A stretch of DNA of 64,000 bases, taken from the NCBI RefSeq assembly GCF_002899675.1, contig NZ_PKUU01000011.1, positions 62,001 to 126,000 on the forward strand. Direction: 5' to 3'. Of the stretch, positions 42,401 through 51,484 are shown one piece after another (position 1 is the first letter of the stretch; each line of letters begins with the position of its first letter). Under the pieces are notes generated by a model. It did not search any database and had not been told where the DNA came from. It saw only the letters and a program-made list of their open reading frames with translations. Position numbers and translations under genes: made by a program. The DNA is from Clostridium sp. chh4-2. Lineage in GTDB: Bacteria; Bacillota; Clostridia; Lachnospirales; Lachnospiraceae.

Positions 42401-44453
42401 TGCCTTTCATAACCGGAGTCATATAGAAAATATCGTCCTGTGTTTTTGTTAAATTCTTTACAAGATCAAGGGATTGATACGACGTTCCATCGGAGCCTTT
42501 CCAGGTGAGATGCCACCCGCCGGTATCCTCTTCATACCACTTTAATATATCCTTTTGAGGAAGATAGAAACTGTTTCCATATGTATGTTCCTCTTCCACA
42601 TAATCCGTCGAATCGGGAGTTGTATAATAGCGTACCTTATAAGTGATTGGGGTAGTTTTAACAACTCCGCCGCAGTCATCACAATACGTCTGAATATATC
42701 CGTTTACACTGCCCGTTTTACTCGATTCCGACCAGGTATGTTCGGTTTTTGGAAGCTGTCTCGTTTCGGTTCCCCGGCAATTATGGATATTGCCGCTGTA
42801 TGGCCCGTAATATTTACAGAATCTCTCTTCTATCCCCGCCTTAGAACAGCTCGGACTTCTTGTAACCGTCCATTCTCCAAATTCATGATCCAGCGGAGTC
42901 CGAATCGTTTCGCCTGTATCAATAGCTTCACAGATCCGGCACTCCCTTTTCTTATATACAAAAAAATCATCGGGATTTGACAAAATTGTGCACGGGGCAG
43001 AACTCCAGTCCCATTCATCCCATTGGTGGTCTGTTATTTTTATTTCCTGAGAGTATTTAAGACAGCGGGTACACTGTCCTTGATAATTTGCTCCCTTCGT
43101 GCAGTTACCGTATAGATAAGTCCAGGAATCAATGCTGTGCCCCAGCGCCGGAACCACAGAGATATCTTCATAATCATCCCCTCTGATACAATTATGTGCG
43201 ATTATTCCCTCTTCCGTACAGGTAGGTTCTCTTCTCACATAGCTGGCATCACTGTAAGAATGGCCTAATGCAGGCAATTTTACGTTTTTATATTTTCCGC
43301 AGGCACAGGTGCTGGTCGAAATACCGTCTTCTGTACAGGTAGGTTCTTTTGTCGTCTTCCATTCGCCATAATTATGTTCGATCTGAATCCCAAATTTCTT
43401 AGATACCTCTTTTATGCCTGTCTCATCTGCCACTCTATAAGAAACAGTCACGATCCGCATAACGGACGGTGCCTGATAGCCGCAGCCCGTTGTCAAGTCA
43501 TCCAGCCATACCCCGGTCTGAGCTGCTCCGGAAGACGAGCGTATCCCAGTTACCTCCGCATTTGGATCTCTCGTTAAAAAAACGATATATTGTTTGGCAT
43601 CAACAATAAGCGGCAGACTATCGTCGGCAGTGGTAACTTCAATCTGAATCTCATTTTCATCAAAGTAATAAGAATCGGCATCTGTTTTATAATCAGACCT
43701 CAAATACATGCTTCCGGTCACTGTGCCTGAACTGTCACACTCATACCATCCCGGCTCATCGCTGCCATTCTCCCTGATTCCATAAAACCAGTAAGAATCC
43801 GTTCCATCCAACTCATCTTCAAACCGCCACACATCATAATGAGATCCGTCATAATTAATCCCCATGTCGGCCTCTTTCGTCCAACGCTCTCTATGAGAAT
43901 CCTCATGCGGCCAGACCAACGCGTCAGTTGCATCTTTTCCCGGCTTTACAGACCGATACCGATAAGGCGCAAGTGTCATATCCTCCGACTCGATATCAAC
44001 TACGCCATTTGACTTCGTCACATATCCAAATGAATCGCAGGAATACCAAAATCCATCGTCCATTCCCCAGCCTCCATATGCACGCCAATGAGCCGTTCCA
44101 AAGCGGTCCACATATTGAAAGCATATCCTTTCTCCATCCTTCCTTTCTGTCTGAGTATACCAGCATGGAATCTCACTCTCTCCAGGTATGGCGTAGACAA
44201 AAAAATCCTCTTGAACCAATCCATCGGATGATGATGCACATGGCAGTTCTTTATGGGCGTCCGATAAGGAGGCCGGTGAAAAATCCTCCATTCCTTTATC
44301 CTCACTCCTAAGCGAATTGGACGGCGTTGCATCCTCTTTTTTGACAGAATAAACAGATCGCTCTGATTCAGCCATCCCCAGGAAAACGCCGCTTTGACTT
44401 ATAATCAGCGCCGCTAACAACAAGAATTTTAAAACTGACTTAAACTTTTTCAT
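39402..44453 (-). CDS. large repeat-rich surface protein (putative adhesin)
   Basis: 1683 aa. Signal peptide (residues 1-28, ending near GMA). Then: N-terminal Trp/Tyr-rich units to about 290; Cys-containing modules (EPTCTE and CACGKY type, about 370-580); five or more Listeria-Bacteroides (InlB B-type) repeats at about 600-1320, recognisable by RPGYRFMGWFTGKNGTGT and relatives; four acidic units of the form G-x-D-x-x-YGTEDD (about 1370-1470); and C-terminal choline/cell-wall-binding-type repeats (GKWYYFDAKGM, GLWYYMNPDGKM) from 1490 to the end. It is likely held on the wall by these repeats. No sortase motif. Adhesion is inferred from the modules. Confidence 0.88.
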   Translation of the reverse strand: MKKFKSVLKFLLLAALIISQSGVFLGMAESERSVYSVKKEDATPSNSLRSEDKGMEDFSPASLSDAHKELPCASSSDGLVQEDFFVYAIPGESEIPCWYTQTERKDGERICFQYVDRFGTAHWRAYGGWGMDDGFWYSCDSFGYVTKSNGVVDIESEDMTLAPYRYRSVKPGKDATDALVWPHEDSHRERWTKEADMGINYDGSHYDVWRFEDELDGTDSYWFYGIRENGSDEPGWYECDSSGTVTGSMYLRSDYKTDADSYYFDENEIQIEVTTADDSLPLIVDAKQYIVFLTRDPNAEVTGIRSSSGAAQTGVWLDDLTTGCGYQAPSVMRIVTVSYRVADETGIKEVSKKFGIQIEHNYGEWKTTKEPTCTEDGISTSTCACGKYKNVKLPALGHSYSDASYVRREPTCTEEGIIAHNCIRGDDYEDISVVPALGHSIDSWTYLYGNCTKGANYQGQCTRCLKYSQEIKITDHQWDEWDWSSAPCTILSNPDDFFVYKKRECRICEAIDTGETIRTPLDHEFGEWTVTRSPSCSKAGIEERFCKYYGPYSGNIHNCRGTETRQLPKTEHTWSESSKTGSVNGYIQTYCDDCGGVVKTTPITYKVRYYTTPDSTDYVEEEHTYGNSFYLPQKDILKWYEEDTGGWHLTWKGSDGTSYQSLDLVKNLTKTQDDIFYMTPVMKGIKVSIHLHKIYSLNPDVTCTGYYYEPMNLPERTRMGYTFLYWSDSWPEEGRRYQTGDQILFYNSKNLYEVWEPNQYKVTFADDTIADILNNGAPEHQKESMCIDYTYSDDNFGNQLTIGSHSRYEEIAVKMDSYKNLPGLTYVGLYTQPNGKGTRVTSRSSLWAEDKMIYPHYVPINYDLIYDEDYKDGTSKMVTKHYYDPIGEMPEPERPGYRFMGWFTGKNGTGTRISAGEKMPAMNTTYYAYWQENAYYVKYALKDDTEISRSHHLYSETAYTESEQKAREVYEKTEPDAFKYNLANWSTNKDGSGSIYMAGSQIKKLSSTHDSTVNLYANWKGRPMELHLNPNGDMNESSVVQGYYNEPIGEMPEPKRPGYTFSGWNTSPENKGITYEKNDPMPFYEAGQMDLYSIWTPNTYRVTLVCNADGFAQNGAPEYVNGKEEFIVEFCDNGAGTALAYGEADHQLSDALETFGHLPGLKFEGFYTEPGGQGDKISKDSPMLPQDVTLYAAYAREEYTVIYDPCFDGGERIVKNSRYYDRFGELPQFQRKGYTFQGWFSEKDGKGWEITSEGRCPAQNISCFAHWIPNTYRVDFEYGSGKGNISEKEIIYGTEYGKLPVPDRSPEDFEFYGWYEEKAEPDMIYKGDPIPQKSREITEHKIYDTADNTAAYACYQVKFKEDGIHTNVRPGADDKYGTEDDNHYFDGYDFIPGSRGDVKINAGEDGEYGTEDDFFVDESGREIFPGDDLEFGTEDDYYRKESDGLKVWAGQDCLFDTEDDIFEQRPDTATPSEDKETSVKPDFSDSENDMTTFWILRDGSWYYYNNHGMMLKNKWVPYRERWFWLQNSGRMLSNSWMEQEKRRYLLTDNGAMAQGQWAKKDGKWYYFDAKGMISEEKDDISCNFSVINGELVFTGPKELVKDGWYEDYYIGQDNIAATNRWVWNQGGWYYIGTNGKMLRGQWNEVDGLWYYMNPDGKMERTSTVWEGKTYYMDQNGVCHNTGF

Positions 44454-45270
44454 AGGAATCCTCTTTTCTTAAATAACTTGTTTTCAATATCCATGTTACA
44501 GGCCATGCGAAACAGCAGCTTTCATATACGGCAGCATACGGCCGAAATGTGGTTCTTTTATATAAACTGCGGCTGAATCCGCAGAAAATGTGGATAGTAT
44601 ATAGGATGTGGGGTAATCCGTTCGGCAGAAATACCGACAAAAAGATAGAGAATTTAAAGAATATAAGGTACTTCATTAAGGGAAAAAAGCAGCGTTTGCT
44701 GTGAAAATACATGATAATAAGATAAAATGACAGACTTGAAAAATGAAATAAAATAATTAATCTTATCAGAATAAAAAATATTAGGGAAAATTAGGAATAG
44801 CTGAAATAAAAGAAAAACTATCCGATATAATAAGAAACCGCATATAGTACTGCCGTTAGACATTCTAAGTATATCATTAATGGGAGTAATTGTCACTCGT
44901 AATTTTATGATTTTTACAAAATTTAATAACCATTCAGCCTTCCAATGCTTATGCCAGTTTCGCCACAAGCATCGGAAAGAGAGTGTAATTGGTTACTACA
45001 TATGAAAATGGTTAGACCGAGACAAAAAAGACAGCTAACCAAAAGAAATCCCCCGGACTGGCCTCCGGGGGATTTCGCTTTGGTGCAACATGTTTAATAC
45101 TAAACTTTCTGGTACTATTATGTTATACCAGGAGCAGAAAAATGTCAAGACATAGCCTATATTCAATTAGATAGACGTAACCGCTCTGCCTCCCGATGCC
45201 TTTTTCCCCCCGGAAAACTGAACGGTTACAAACTTTATAAATTATTCCTTCTGTTCTTTCTAACAATTCT
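44454..45270. other. AT-rich intergenic region
   Basis: About 800 bp without a credible gene. The left part is upstream sequence of the surface-protein gene; no strong sigma-A promoter was found (TATATAAAAG-like AT stretches only). A weak hairpin lies near 44945-44972 and the terminator at 45045-45076. Confidence 0.5.
45045..45076 (-). terminator. terminator downstream of the hybrid kinase gene
   Basis: Perfect 13-bp stem GAAATCCCCCGGA with a 6-nt loop; on the minus strand it is followed by TTTTGG. It lies about 195 nt beyond the kinase stop codon. Confidence 0.7.
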
Positions 45271-48200
45271 TCAAAGCCAAGTTTTCAAAATCACCCTCAG
45301 CTGATCCATATCGATCGGCTTCGCCATATGCCCGTTCATCCCCGCCTCTTTGGTTTTCTGGCGGTCATCCGCGAATGCATTGGCCGTCATTGCAATAATC
45401 GGAAGGGTTTTTAAGTCTTCCCGGGGAAGCGCACGGATTTTAACAGCCGCTTCACAGCCATCCATAACCGGCATCTGTATATCCATGAAAATCAGATCAT
45501 AGGTGCCTGCCGGAGAATTCTTTATCATATCCACCGCTGCCCTGCCATTTTCCGCAGTATCCACAGAAATACCGGTTTGAGATAAAATTTCCACGCCAAT
45601 TTCTCGGTTCAGCGCATTGTCCTCCACTAACAGAATACGCTTTCCTTCGTAAGAATCGTTCACCGGATGTTCAATTACCGGTTCCCTGCCGCTGCCGCCA
45701 TTTAAGAACTGCTTCAGCTTATAGGCCAGCCGGGACCGGAAAAGCGGTTTGGTGATAAAGCCATTGGCTCCCGCCAGCTTGGCGGCATCCACCTGCTCCG
45801 AAGAATCATAAGCCGATATCATGATGATGGGAAGATCATTTCCGATCCTTTCCCGAATCAGACGGATCGTTTCAACTCCATTCATCTGAGGCATGCGGTA
45901 ATCGAGAATAACTGCAAAATAATCATTTCCGGCTGCATGAGCCTCTTCTATCTGATTTAAGGCTTCCATACCTTCCGTTACCCACTCTGTGACCATTCCC
46001 AGCTCTTTCAGGCGCTCACATATGTTACAGCAGCATTCTTCATCGTCATCCACAACCAGTACCCGAAGATTGGCCAGCGCTCCGTCATCGGTCTCATTTT
46101 CCATAATTCGGAGATAGATTGTCGCGGCAAACCGGCTGCCCTCGCCATATGTGCTTTCCACCTGAATCGTGCCGCCCATCAATTCCGCTATGCTTTTACA
46201 GATGGACAGCCCCAGGCCCGTTCCCTGAACCGCCTGGATTTTTTCATCATTTGCCCGTTCAAACGGCTCAAACACATGGTCTATAAATTCCGGCTTCATG
46301 CCAATTCCCGTATCCGATACGATAAACTCATAACAAGCTTCGTCCGAACGGTCCGACGGCTTTTCATTGATTTCCAGTAAAATGCTTCCGCCCGGCTGCG
46401 TATATTTCGCGGCATTGGACAAAAGATTTAGAAGAAGCTGCTGCAGACGCTGCATATCGCTGACCACAGTTTCATGGACAATGCTGTTTACATACGTCTT
46501 GAACAGAAGGCTTTTTTCATTAATCTGCGGCTGCACCATGGTAATTACACCCTGTACCAATTCAGCTAAGTTAATATTCTCCTCCGCCAGCACAATCCGC
46601 CCGCTTTCAATCTTAGACATATCCAGCACTTCATTTATCAGGCTCAGAAGAAGTTTGGAAGAGACGGTGATCTTTTCCAGACAATCCGTGATCCGTTCCG
46701 GATCATTGACATAGGAAGCCGCTATGGTGGTCATGCCAAAGATGGCATTCATCGGCGTACGGATATCATGGCTCATACGGGACAGAAAATCCGATTTGGC
46801 CGCGTTGGCCCGTCTGGCCTCCTCCAGCGCTGCGTTAAGCATCTCCGTACGCTCTTCTATCTTGCGCTGCAGCCTCCTGAGTTCGGTAATATCCGTAATA
46901 TCAATAAATACCACCAGATAAACCGGATCATCAGCAATAGAATCGATACAAGTACAGTGAATCCTAAACCACCGTTCCTTATCATATTTATCCTCAACAC
47001 AAATAGTTCCTTCAAATGGTTCTCCGCGCCGTAACCGGGGATGGTTTTCCTCAATCAAAGCCCGGCTTTCCGGCGTAAGAACAGAATAGACATCATAAGA
47101 AGATAGCTTATTCAAATCTATATCAAAAGCATCCTTAATCCGGTCACTGGCATCAATGATGGCAATCGTATCCGGAAGAATGCGGTGTTTGACGATAAAG
47201 CCCGGAATATTATCATAGGCAACCGCTTTTTCCTGCTGAATCTGAATCATATCCGTAACATTGACCATAGTCGTATAGGCCAGCTGTTTTCCATCCTGAT
47301 ATTCATCCGTAAAAAATCCGGTCATCTTAACCCAGCTGGTAGAGCCGTCAGGAATTTTCAGAGGCACAAACAGCTCATAGCTGTTTTCTCCCGCCGCATC
47401 CATTTCCCGTATTTTTTGATGAATTTTCTCCCAACCGTCCTGATTATCTGCAAAATACTCATCACAGCGGTTGTGAAACAGCGCTTCATATTCCGGCTTG
47501 CTGTATCCGATCAGTTCATAATAAAAGTTATTGGCCCAGACCACGGTAAAGTGCTCGTCAACCAAGTGGCGGCTGACGCTGACCTTCATGGCCTGCATCA
47601 GCATCTCCTGTTCATTCTTCATCTGAACCAATGCAGTCACATCCGTCATAACCGTGTAAGAGATGCGGTAGCCGTCCTGATATTCATCCGTAAAATAGCT
47701 GAACAATTTCACCCAGTAACTCGATCCGTCCTCATATTTCATGGGGACAATCATATCATACTGATCCCTGCCGTTTTCCAGAACTTCCGTGACCTTGCTC
47801 GTCAACAGTTCCCAGCCTTCCGGATTATTCCGGTAATATTCGTCCGGACGGTTATGGAACAGCTCCTCATACCGTTCTTTTGAATAGCCGATCAGCTGGT
47901 AATAATATTCATTTGCTCCAATGCAGGTGTAATGCTCGTCAATCAGATGCTTGCTGACGCTGACATTCAACGCGCTCATCAGCATGGCCTGCTCATTGGC
48001 CAGTTTTTCAAAAATCTCTTTTGCCCGTTCCCGCTCCTGCTGCGCCTGCATCACCTCAGTTACATCCGTCAGCGTGGTATAGGCGATTTGATATCCGTCA
48101 ATATACTCATCCATAAAAGAAGCCTTCAGCCTGACCCAATATGTTGTCCCTTCAGGAGAAAACAGGGGCAGATATACCGTGTTGCCTTTTTCCCCATTTT

Positions 48201-48480
48201 TCAGAGCCGTCTCAACAGAATTTTTCAGAAGCTGAAGTCCCTCCTGATTATTATAAAAATATTCGTCCGGATGATTATGGAACCGGGTTTCAAATTCAGA
48301 TTGGGAATAACCAATCAGATCATAGAAAAAATCATTGGCCCAAATAAGCGTAAAATGGCCATCCAACAAATGTTTGCTGACGCTGACCTCTAAAAGGCTG
48401 GTCAAAACGCTGTATTCATAATTTGTTACTGTCTGACTGTTCATCTGCCCAGCAGCACCTGTCTCTCTCTTCTCCGACAT
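45271..48480 (-). CDS. hybrid sensor histidine kinase with repeated PAS units and two receivers
   Basis: 1069 aa, no membrane helix, so cytoplasmic. Three PAS units of about 130 aa (residues 25-420) repeat the motif VSKHL-x-D-x-H, then FYxLIGYS and FHNRPDEYY; a fourth, different PAS follows (425-555). HisKA has the phospho-acceptor His in FLSRMSHDIRTPMNAIFG (near 568), the ATPase domain has GTGLGLSICKS, and two receivers carry Asp in VILDYRMPQMNG (near 857) and IFMDIQMPVMDG (near 997). Class of multi-step phosphorelay kinase without its own output domain; the divergent GntR-like gene is a possible functional neighbour. Confidence 0.92.
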   Translation of the reverse strand: MSEKRETGAAGQMNSQTVTNYEYSVLTSLLEVSVSKHLLDGHFTLIWANDFFYDLIGYSQSEFETRFHNHPDEYFYNNQEGLQLLKNSVETALKNGEKGNTVYLPLFSPEGTTYWVRLKASFMDEYIDGYQIAYTTLTDVTEVMQAQQERERAKEIFEKLANEQAMLMSALNVSVSKHLIDEHYTCIGANEYYYQLIGYSKERYEELFHNRPDEYYRNNPEGWELLTSKVTEVLENGRDQYDMIVPMKYEDGSSYWVKLFSYFTDEYQDGYRISYTVMTDVTALVQMKNEQEMLMQAMKVSVSRHLVDEHFTVVWANNFYYELIGYSKPEYEALFHNRCDEYFADNQDGWEKIHQKIREMDAAGENSYELFVPLKIPDGSTSWVKMTGFFTDEYQDGKQLAYTTMVNVTDMIQIQQEKAVAYDNIPGFIVKHRILPDTIAIIDASDRIKDAFDIDLNKLSSYDVYSVLTPESRALIEENHPRLRRGEPFEGTICVEDKYDKERWFRIHCTCIDSIADDPVYLVVFIDITDITELRRLQRKIEERTEMLNAALEEARRANAAKSDFLSRMSHDIRTPMNAIFGMTTIAASYVNDPERITDCLEKITVSSKLLLSLINEVLDMSKIESGRIVLAEENINLAELVQGVITMVQPQINEKSLLFKTYVNSIVHETVVSDMQRLQQLLLNLLSNAAKYTQPGGSILLEINEKPSDRSDEACYEFIVSDTGIGMKPEFIDHVFEPFERANDEKIQAVQGTGLGLSICKSIAELMGGTIQVESTYGEGSRFAATIYLRIMENETDDGALANLRVLVVDDDEECCCNICERLKELGMVTEWVTEGMEALNQIEEAHAAGNDYFAVILDYRMPQMNGVETIRLIRERIGNDLPIIMISAYDSSEQVDAAKLAGANGFITKPLFRSRLAYKLKQFLNGGSGREPVIEHPVNDSYEGKRILLVEDNALNREIGVEILSQTGISVDTAENGRAAVDMIKNSPAGTYDLIFMDIQMPVMDGCEAAVKIRALPREDLKTLPIIAMTANAFADDRQKTKEAGMNGHMAKPIDMDQLRVILKTWL

Positions 48481-48600
48481 TTTTCACACCTGCCTATCCC
48501 CTCTTACCCGCATTCCTTGTTCATGTTAGTATCAGTTTATTATATCTGATTTCCCTATAAAATGCAATCTCATATCTTGTTTCTTGAATGAATATGGCGG

Positions 48601-48623
48601 ATATCATGCAACTATGATATAAT
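48601..48623 (+). promoter_or_regulatory. -10 with overlapping inverted repeat, GntR-like gene
   Basis: TATAAT at 48618-48623 overlaps an inverted repeat ATATCAT-N6-ATGATAT (48601-48620). No good -35. The dyad could be an autoregulatory site for the encoded regulator. Confidence 0.5.
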
Positions 48624-48655
48624 TTATCCAGTTAATAAATAAGGGGGAATATACG

Positions 48656-50080
48656 GTGCAAAGTAACAGTATGACAGATATTATTTATGATTATTTTACC
48701 TCCCGTATCCTATTCGGATATCATCTTCCGGGAGACCGCCTTCCATCCATCAGATACGTCCGCCGGCAGTTCCAGGTCAGTGCACAGACCGTCCGGGCCG
48801 CATTTGCCAAAATGCGGGAAGACGGCTACATAGAAACCACCGAGCGCAAACACAGCATTGTCACATATCATCCGGACGAACATCAGATTCAGCAGTATCA
48901 ATACTCTTTTCTTTCCCGTAGGGAAGGCATGATCGATATCTGCCGTTCCTTCAAAATTCTGTTTGGCCCTATTGCTCTCCACTATTTTCAAATGCAAAAC
49001 AAGGATTCAATTAACCAGATACGGTCGCATCTAAAAAAGCTGCATGGACATTCGTCCAAACAGCTCATGTTGTTTTATTTAGAAGCGATGCAGCCGTTAA
49101 ACAATCCTTTGGCTCTGAATTTAAGCTGGGAAGTAATCCGGTATCTGCGGACTCCCTATCTTCCGCGGGTTGCTGATTTTGATGATACAGATCCCCAGTC
49201 CTCCTCTCATATTGAACGGATGCTGGCATTTGTGGAGGATGGAGACGCCGCCCGCGCGGTGAATGAGATGATGAAGTTTACCAGCGATGTCACCTTGAAG
49301 TTTTTTGAAAATATACCCTTTGCCGCTGATGCATACGATCAGGTGGAACCGGTGCCGTTTAAATGGCATATCTACTGGGAACGTCCCCAGCTGTGCTATA
49401 CCCTGGCCGCTGAAATGATGAAGAATATTAATGAACAGGTCTATAAACCCAACGAATTTCTTCCTTCCTGCCAGGCATTAGCCAAGGAATATGGCGTTTC
49501 CCAGATTACCATGAGGCGGACTCTGGAGCTTTTGGGCGATATGTGCATGACCGAAACGCTCAACGGGGTTGGAACCAGGGTGGTTTCTATCGAAGATGCA
49601 GGTTATCCCGATTTTTCTCATGTACAGATTCGAAATAGCCTTATTTTATTTTTACAGGCTCTGCAAATCTGCGCCCTAACCGCTAAAAATGTTTCCGTTC
49701 ACACATTATCCGCCCTAAGCAGCGAAGATTTACAAGCATTCAGCCAGACTATCGAACAGCTCATAGAGGATCGGATAACATTTCTTCTCAGCGGAACCTG
49801 CCTCAAATTCATCGGTGAAAAAAGTCCTTCGCCTTTTATCCGGGAGGTATACCGCCAGCTTTACCAGATTTTACTGTGGGGCCATGCCCTTTACATGGTA
49901 TATCAGAGAACGAGGGTCAGCAGTGTTTACGTGGCAACTGCTCTCGAACTGAAAAAACTGCTTCAGAACCAGGATATCCAGGGATTTGCCGCAAAATTAA
50001 CGGAAATACTGGAGATAAATGTCAGAGTCTCCAAAAATATGCTTTTAGAGCTGGGATTCCCAGAAGACCAGCTGATTTAA
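48656..50080 (+). CDS. transcription regulator with two GntR-type winged helix domains
   Basis: 474 aa from a GTG after AAGGGGG. A first winged helix lies at about 5-75 (LPGDRLPSIRYVRRQFQVSA, TVRAAFAKMREDGYIET) and a second at about 250-320 (LPSCQALAKEYGVSQITMRR, TLELLGDMCMTETLNGVGTR). The parts between and after are helical and resemble no ligand-binding domain that I know. Divergent from the hybrid kinase. Target genes unknown. Confidence 0.85.
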   Translation: MQSNSMTDIIYDYFTSRILFGYHLPGDRLPSIRYVRRQFQVSAQTVRAAFAKMREDGYIETTERKHSIVTYHPDEHQIQQYQYSFLSRREGMIDICRSFKILFGPIALHYFQMQNKDSINQIRSHLKKLHGHSSKQLMLFYLEAMQPLNNPLALNLSWEVIRYLRTPYLPRVADFDDTDPQSSSHIERMLAFVEDGDAARAVNEMMKFTSDVTLKFFENIPFAADAYDQVEPVPFKWHIYWERPQLCYTLAAEMMKNINEQVYKPNEFLPSCQALAKEYGVSQITMRRTLELLGDMCMTETLNGVGTRVVSIEDAGYPDFSHVQIRNSLILFLQALQICALTAKNVSVHTLSALSSEDLQAFSQTIEQLIEDRITFLLSGTCLKFIGEKSPSPFIREVYRQLYQILLWGHALYMVYQRTRVSSVYVATALELKKLLQNQDIQGFAAKLTEILEINVRVSKNMLLELGFPEDQLI

Positions 50081-50082
50081 TC

Positions 50083-50709
50083 TCAAAAAGAAACTCCTAA
50101 AGTCTTTAATAATTCCCTATGGGGCCGGGCCGCATCCGCCTGAAATACGGCGATGTGGTTCAGGTCCCCGCTCCTGTCCGTAAATGCTGGAAATAAAAAG
50201 CCGCACTCCGGCTTTCCCGGTTCATATTCCTCTTCCAAAGGGCAGATGGCACAGATCATATATTCATATACTTCTTCCGATTCCCACTGCCGTTCCTTAT
50301 CCGAGCCCTTAGCCGGAATGTCATACCGGTCATGGAAAACCAGAATTGCATATTCGGAATCCGCACAATAATTTTCCATAACAACGTCATAAAATGTATC
50401 CATCAAAGCGTCATTTTTCAGTCCGCATTCATTCATAGCCATAAGAAGCTGCCACATACTCCCCGCTTTTCGCGCTTCCTGTGGAAATTCATATTTTTTT
50501 AGATTCGTATTGGTAGCTGAAAAAGGGATTTCCTTTGCCAGCTTTAATTTTTTTGTTCTCTCCTGTGAGGATAATTTCAGGAAATTCGTATTGAAGCTTC
50601 CGTCAAAATCTCCATCCCTGTCCACATAGCAGCCCGCTATTCTGGTAAAGGATGTTCTGGAAAGTGTCATTCTTCTCGTCAATTCCAGCATGTCTTCTCT
50701 GTTTATCAT
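50083..50709 (-). CDS. DUF4317-like protein, short form
   Basis: 208 aa. The start (INREDMLELTRRMTLSRTSF followed by TRIAGCYVDRDG) is the hallmark of DUF4317, a family common in Lachnospiraceae and of unknown function. From memory most members are nearly twice as long, so this one may be shortened at the C terminus; the frame ends 2 bp from the convergent GntR-like stop. Contains two possible metal or thiol cysteines (CAICP). GGTGATG precedes the ATG. Confidence 0.7.
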   Translation of the reverse strand: MINREDMLELTRRMTLSRTSFTRIAGCYVDRDGDFDGSFNTNFLKLSSQERTKKLKLAKEIPFSATNTNLKKYEFPQEARKAGSMWQLLMAMNECGLKNDALMDTFYDVVMENYCADSEYAILVFHDRYDIPAKGSDKERQWESEEVYEYMICAICPLEEEYEPGKPECGFLFPAFTDRSGDLNHIAVFQADAARPHRELLKTLGVSF

Positions 50710-50772
50710 TTTCTGTCATCACCTTTCAGTTATTTTCCGGTCAATTTCCTCCGGTTTCCGTCTTTCTCTCCG

Positions 50773-50781
50773 ATTATAGCA
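50773..50781 (-). promoter_or_regulatory. extended -10 of the DUF4317 gene
   Basis: On the minus strand TGC followed by TATAAT, about 64 nt before the start codon. No clear -35. Confidence 0.45.
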
Positions 50782-50839
50782 TATTCCTGTCCGATTCCTA
50801 CTATATTAGTTTAAGTTAATATTATAAAGGAGTTTTCTT

Positions 50840-51349
50840 ATGTTATCTATCAGCAGTTTTTCAGATCCAAGCCCTTATCCTCCTATCAAAGTGGAGTGTC
50901 CCAATTCACGCTATGCCAGGGAAATGCTGAGCAACACCGGCTCCTGCAATTCGGAAATATCAGCCGTCAGCCTGTATTTTTACAACAGCGTAATCCTGAC
51001 GGAAACAAAAAAGGATTATGCCGATATCTTTCACAAAATCAGCATTGTAGAAATGCATCATCTGAACATCTTCTCTCAGCTGGCGCATATGCTGGGCGCA
51101 GACCCCCGGCTATGGTCATACGGCGGTAAAGGCCCCCGGTACTGGACTCCGGCCTGCAATCATTACCCCCGCCCGCTAAATGCCCTGCTGCAAAATGCCC
51201 TCCGCGGGGAATTGAACACAATTGCCAAATATCAGAAACAGGCCGCCATGATTCAGGATCAGTGTATTACAGAGCTGTTAAACCGTATTATTCTGGATGA
51301 ACAAATTCATGTACATATCTTCCAGGATATGCTGTCTGATATCAGATGA
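50840..51349 (+). CDS. ferritin-like diiron protein
   Basis: 169 aa with a four-helix-bundle pattern. Candidate metal ligands: Glu in NSEISAVSLYFYNSV, Glu/His in IVEMHHLNIFSQL, Glu in RGELNTIAKYQKQA and Glu/His in ILDEQIHVHIFQDM. This is the spacing of ferritin-like/rubrerythrin erythrin domains, but there is no rubredoxin centre. It probably handles peroxide or oxygen in this anaerobe, or stores metal. AAAGGAG lies 8 nt before the ATG. Confidence 0.8.
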   Translation: MLSISSFSDPSPYPPIKVECPNSRYAREMLSNTGSCNSEISAVSLYFYNSVILTETKKDYADIFHKISIVEMHHLNIFSQLAHMLGADPRLWSYGGKGPRYWTPACNHYPRPLNALLQNALRGELNTIAKYQKQAAMIQDQCITELLNRIILDEQIHVHIFQDMLSDIR

Positions 51350-51416
51350 AGATAATTTTTCGAATATTTTATGCTTATTTCCGCTGCTATCAAAAACGAA
51401 TTCTTATTAAACAAAA

Positions 51417-51442
51417 AGCTGCAAATCCAAGGATTTGCAGCT
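51417..51442 (-). terminator. terminator of the lipoprotein gene
   Basis: Perfect 12-bp arms AGCTGCAAATCC with a 2-nt centre, followed on the minus strand by TTTTTG. Also 68 nt after the ferritin-like stop, so it may block readthrough in both directions. Confidence 0.75.
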
Positions 51443-51453
51443 AATAGAATCAG

Positions 51454-51478
51454 CCAGTTCATTATAATAATGAACTGG
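51454..51478. other. second perfect palindrome beside the lipoprotein stop codon
   Basis: CCAGTTCATTAT and its complement around a single central base, 7 nt from the lipoprotein stop codon and next to the terminator hairpin. It may reinforce termination or protect the mRNA end. Confidence 0.5.
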
Positions 51479-51484
51479 TACACA

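Noticed and set aside
44654-44968. 104-aa hydrophobic minus-strand ORF
   Set aside because: AT-rich intergenic DNA, no ribosome site, no domain; hydrophobicity follows base composition.
47185-47883. 232-aa plus-strand ORF with internal repeats
   Set aside because: Shadow of the repeated PAS units on the opposite strand.
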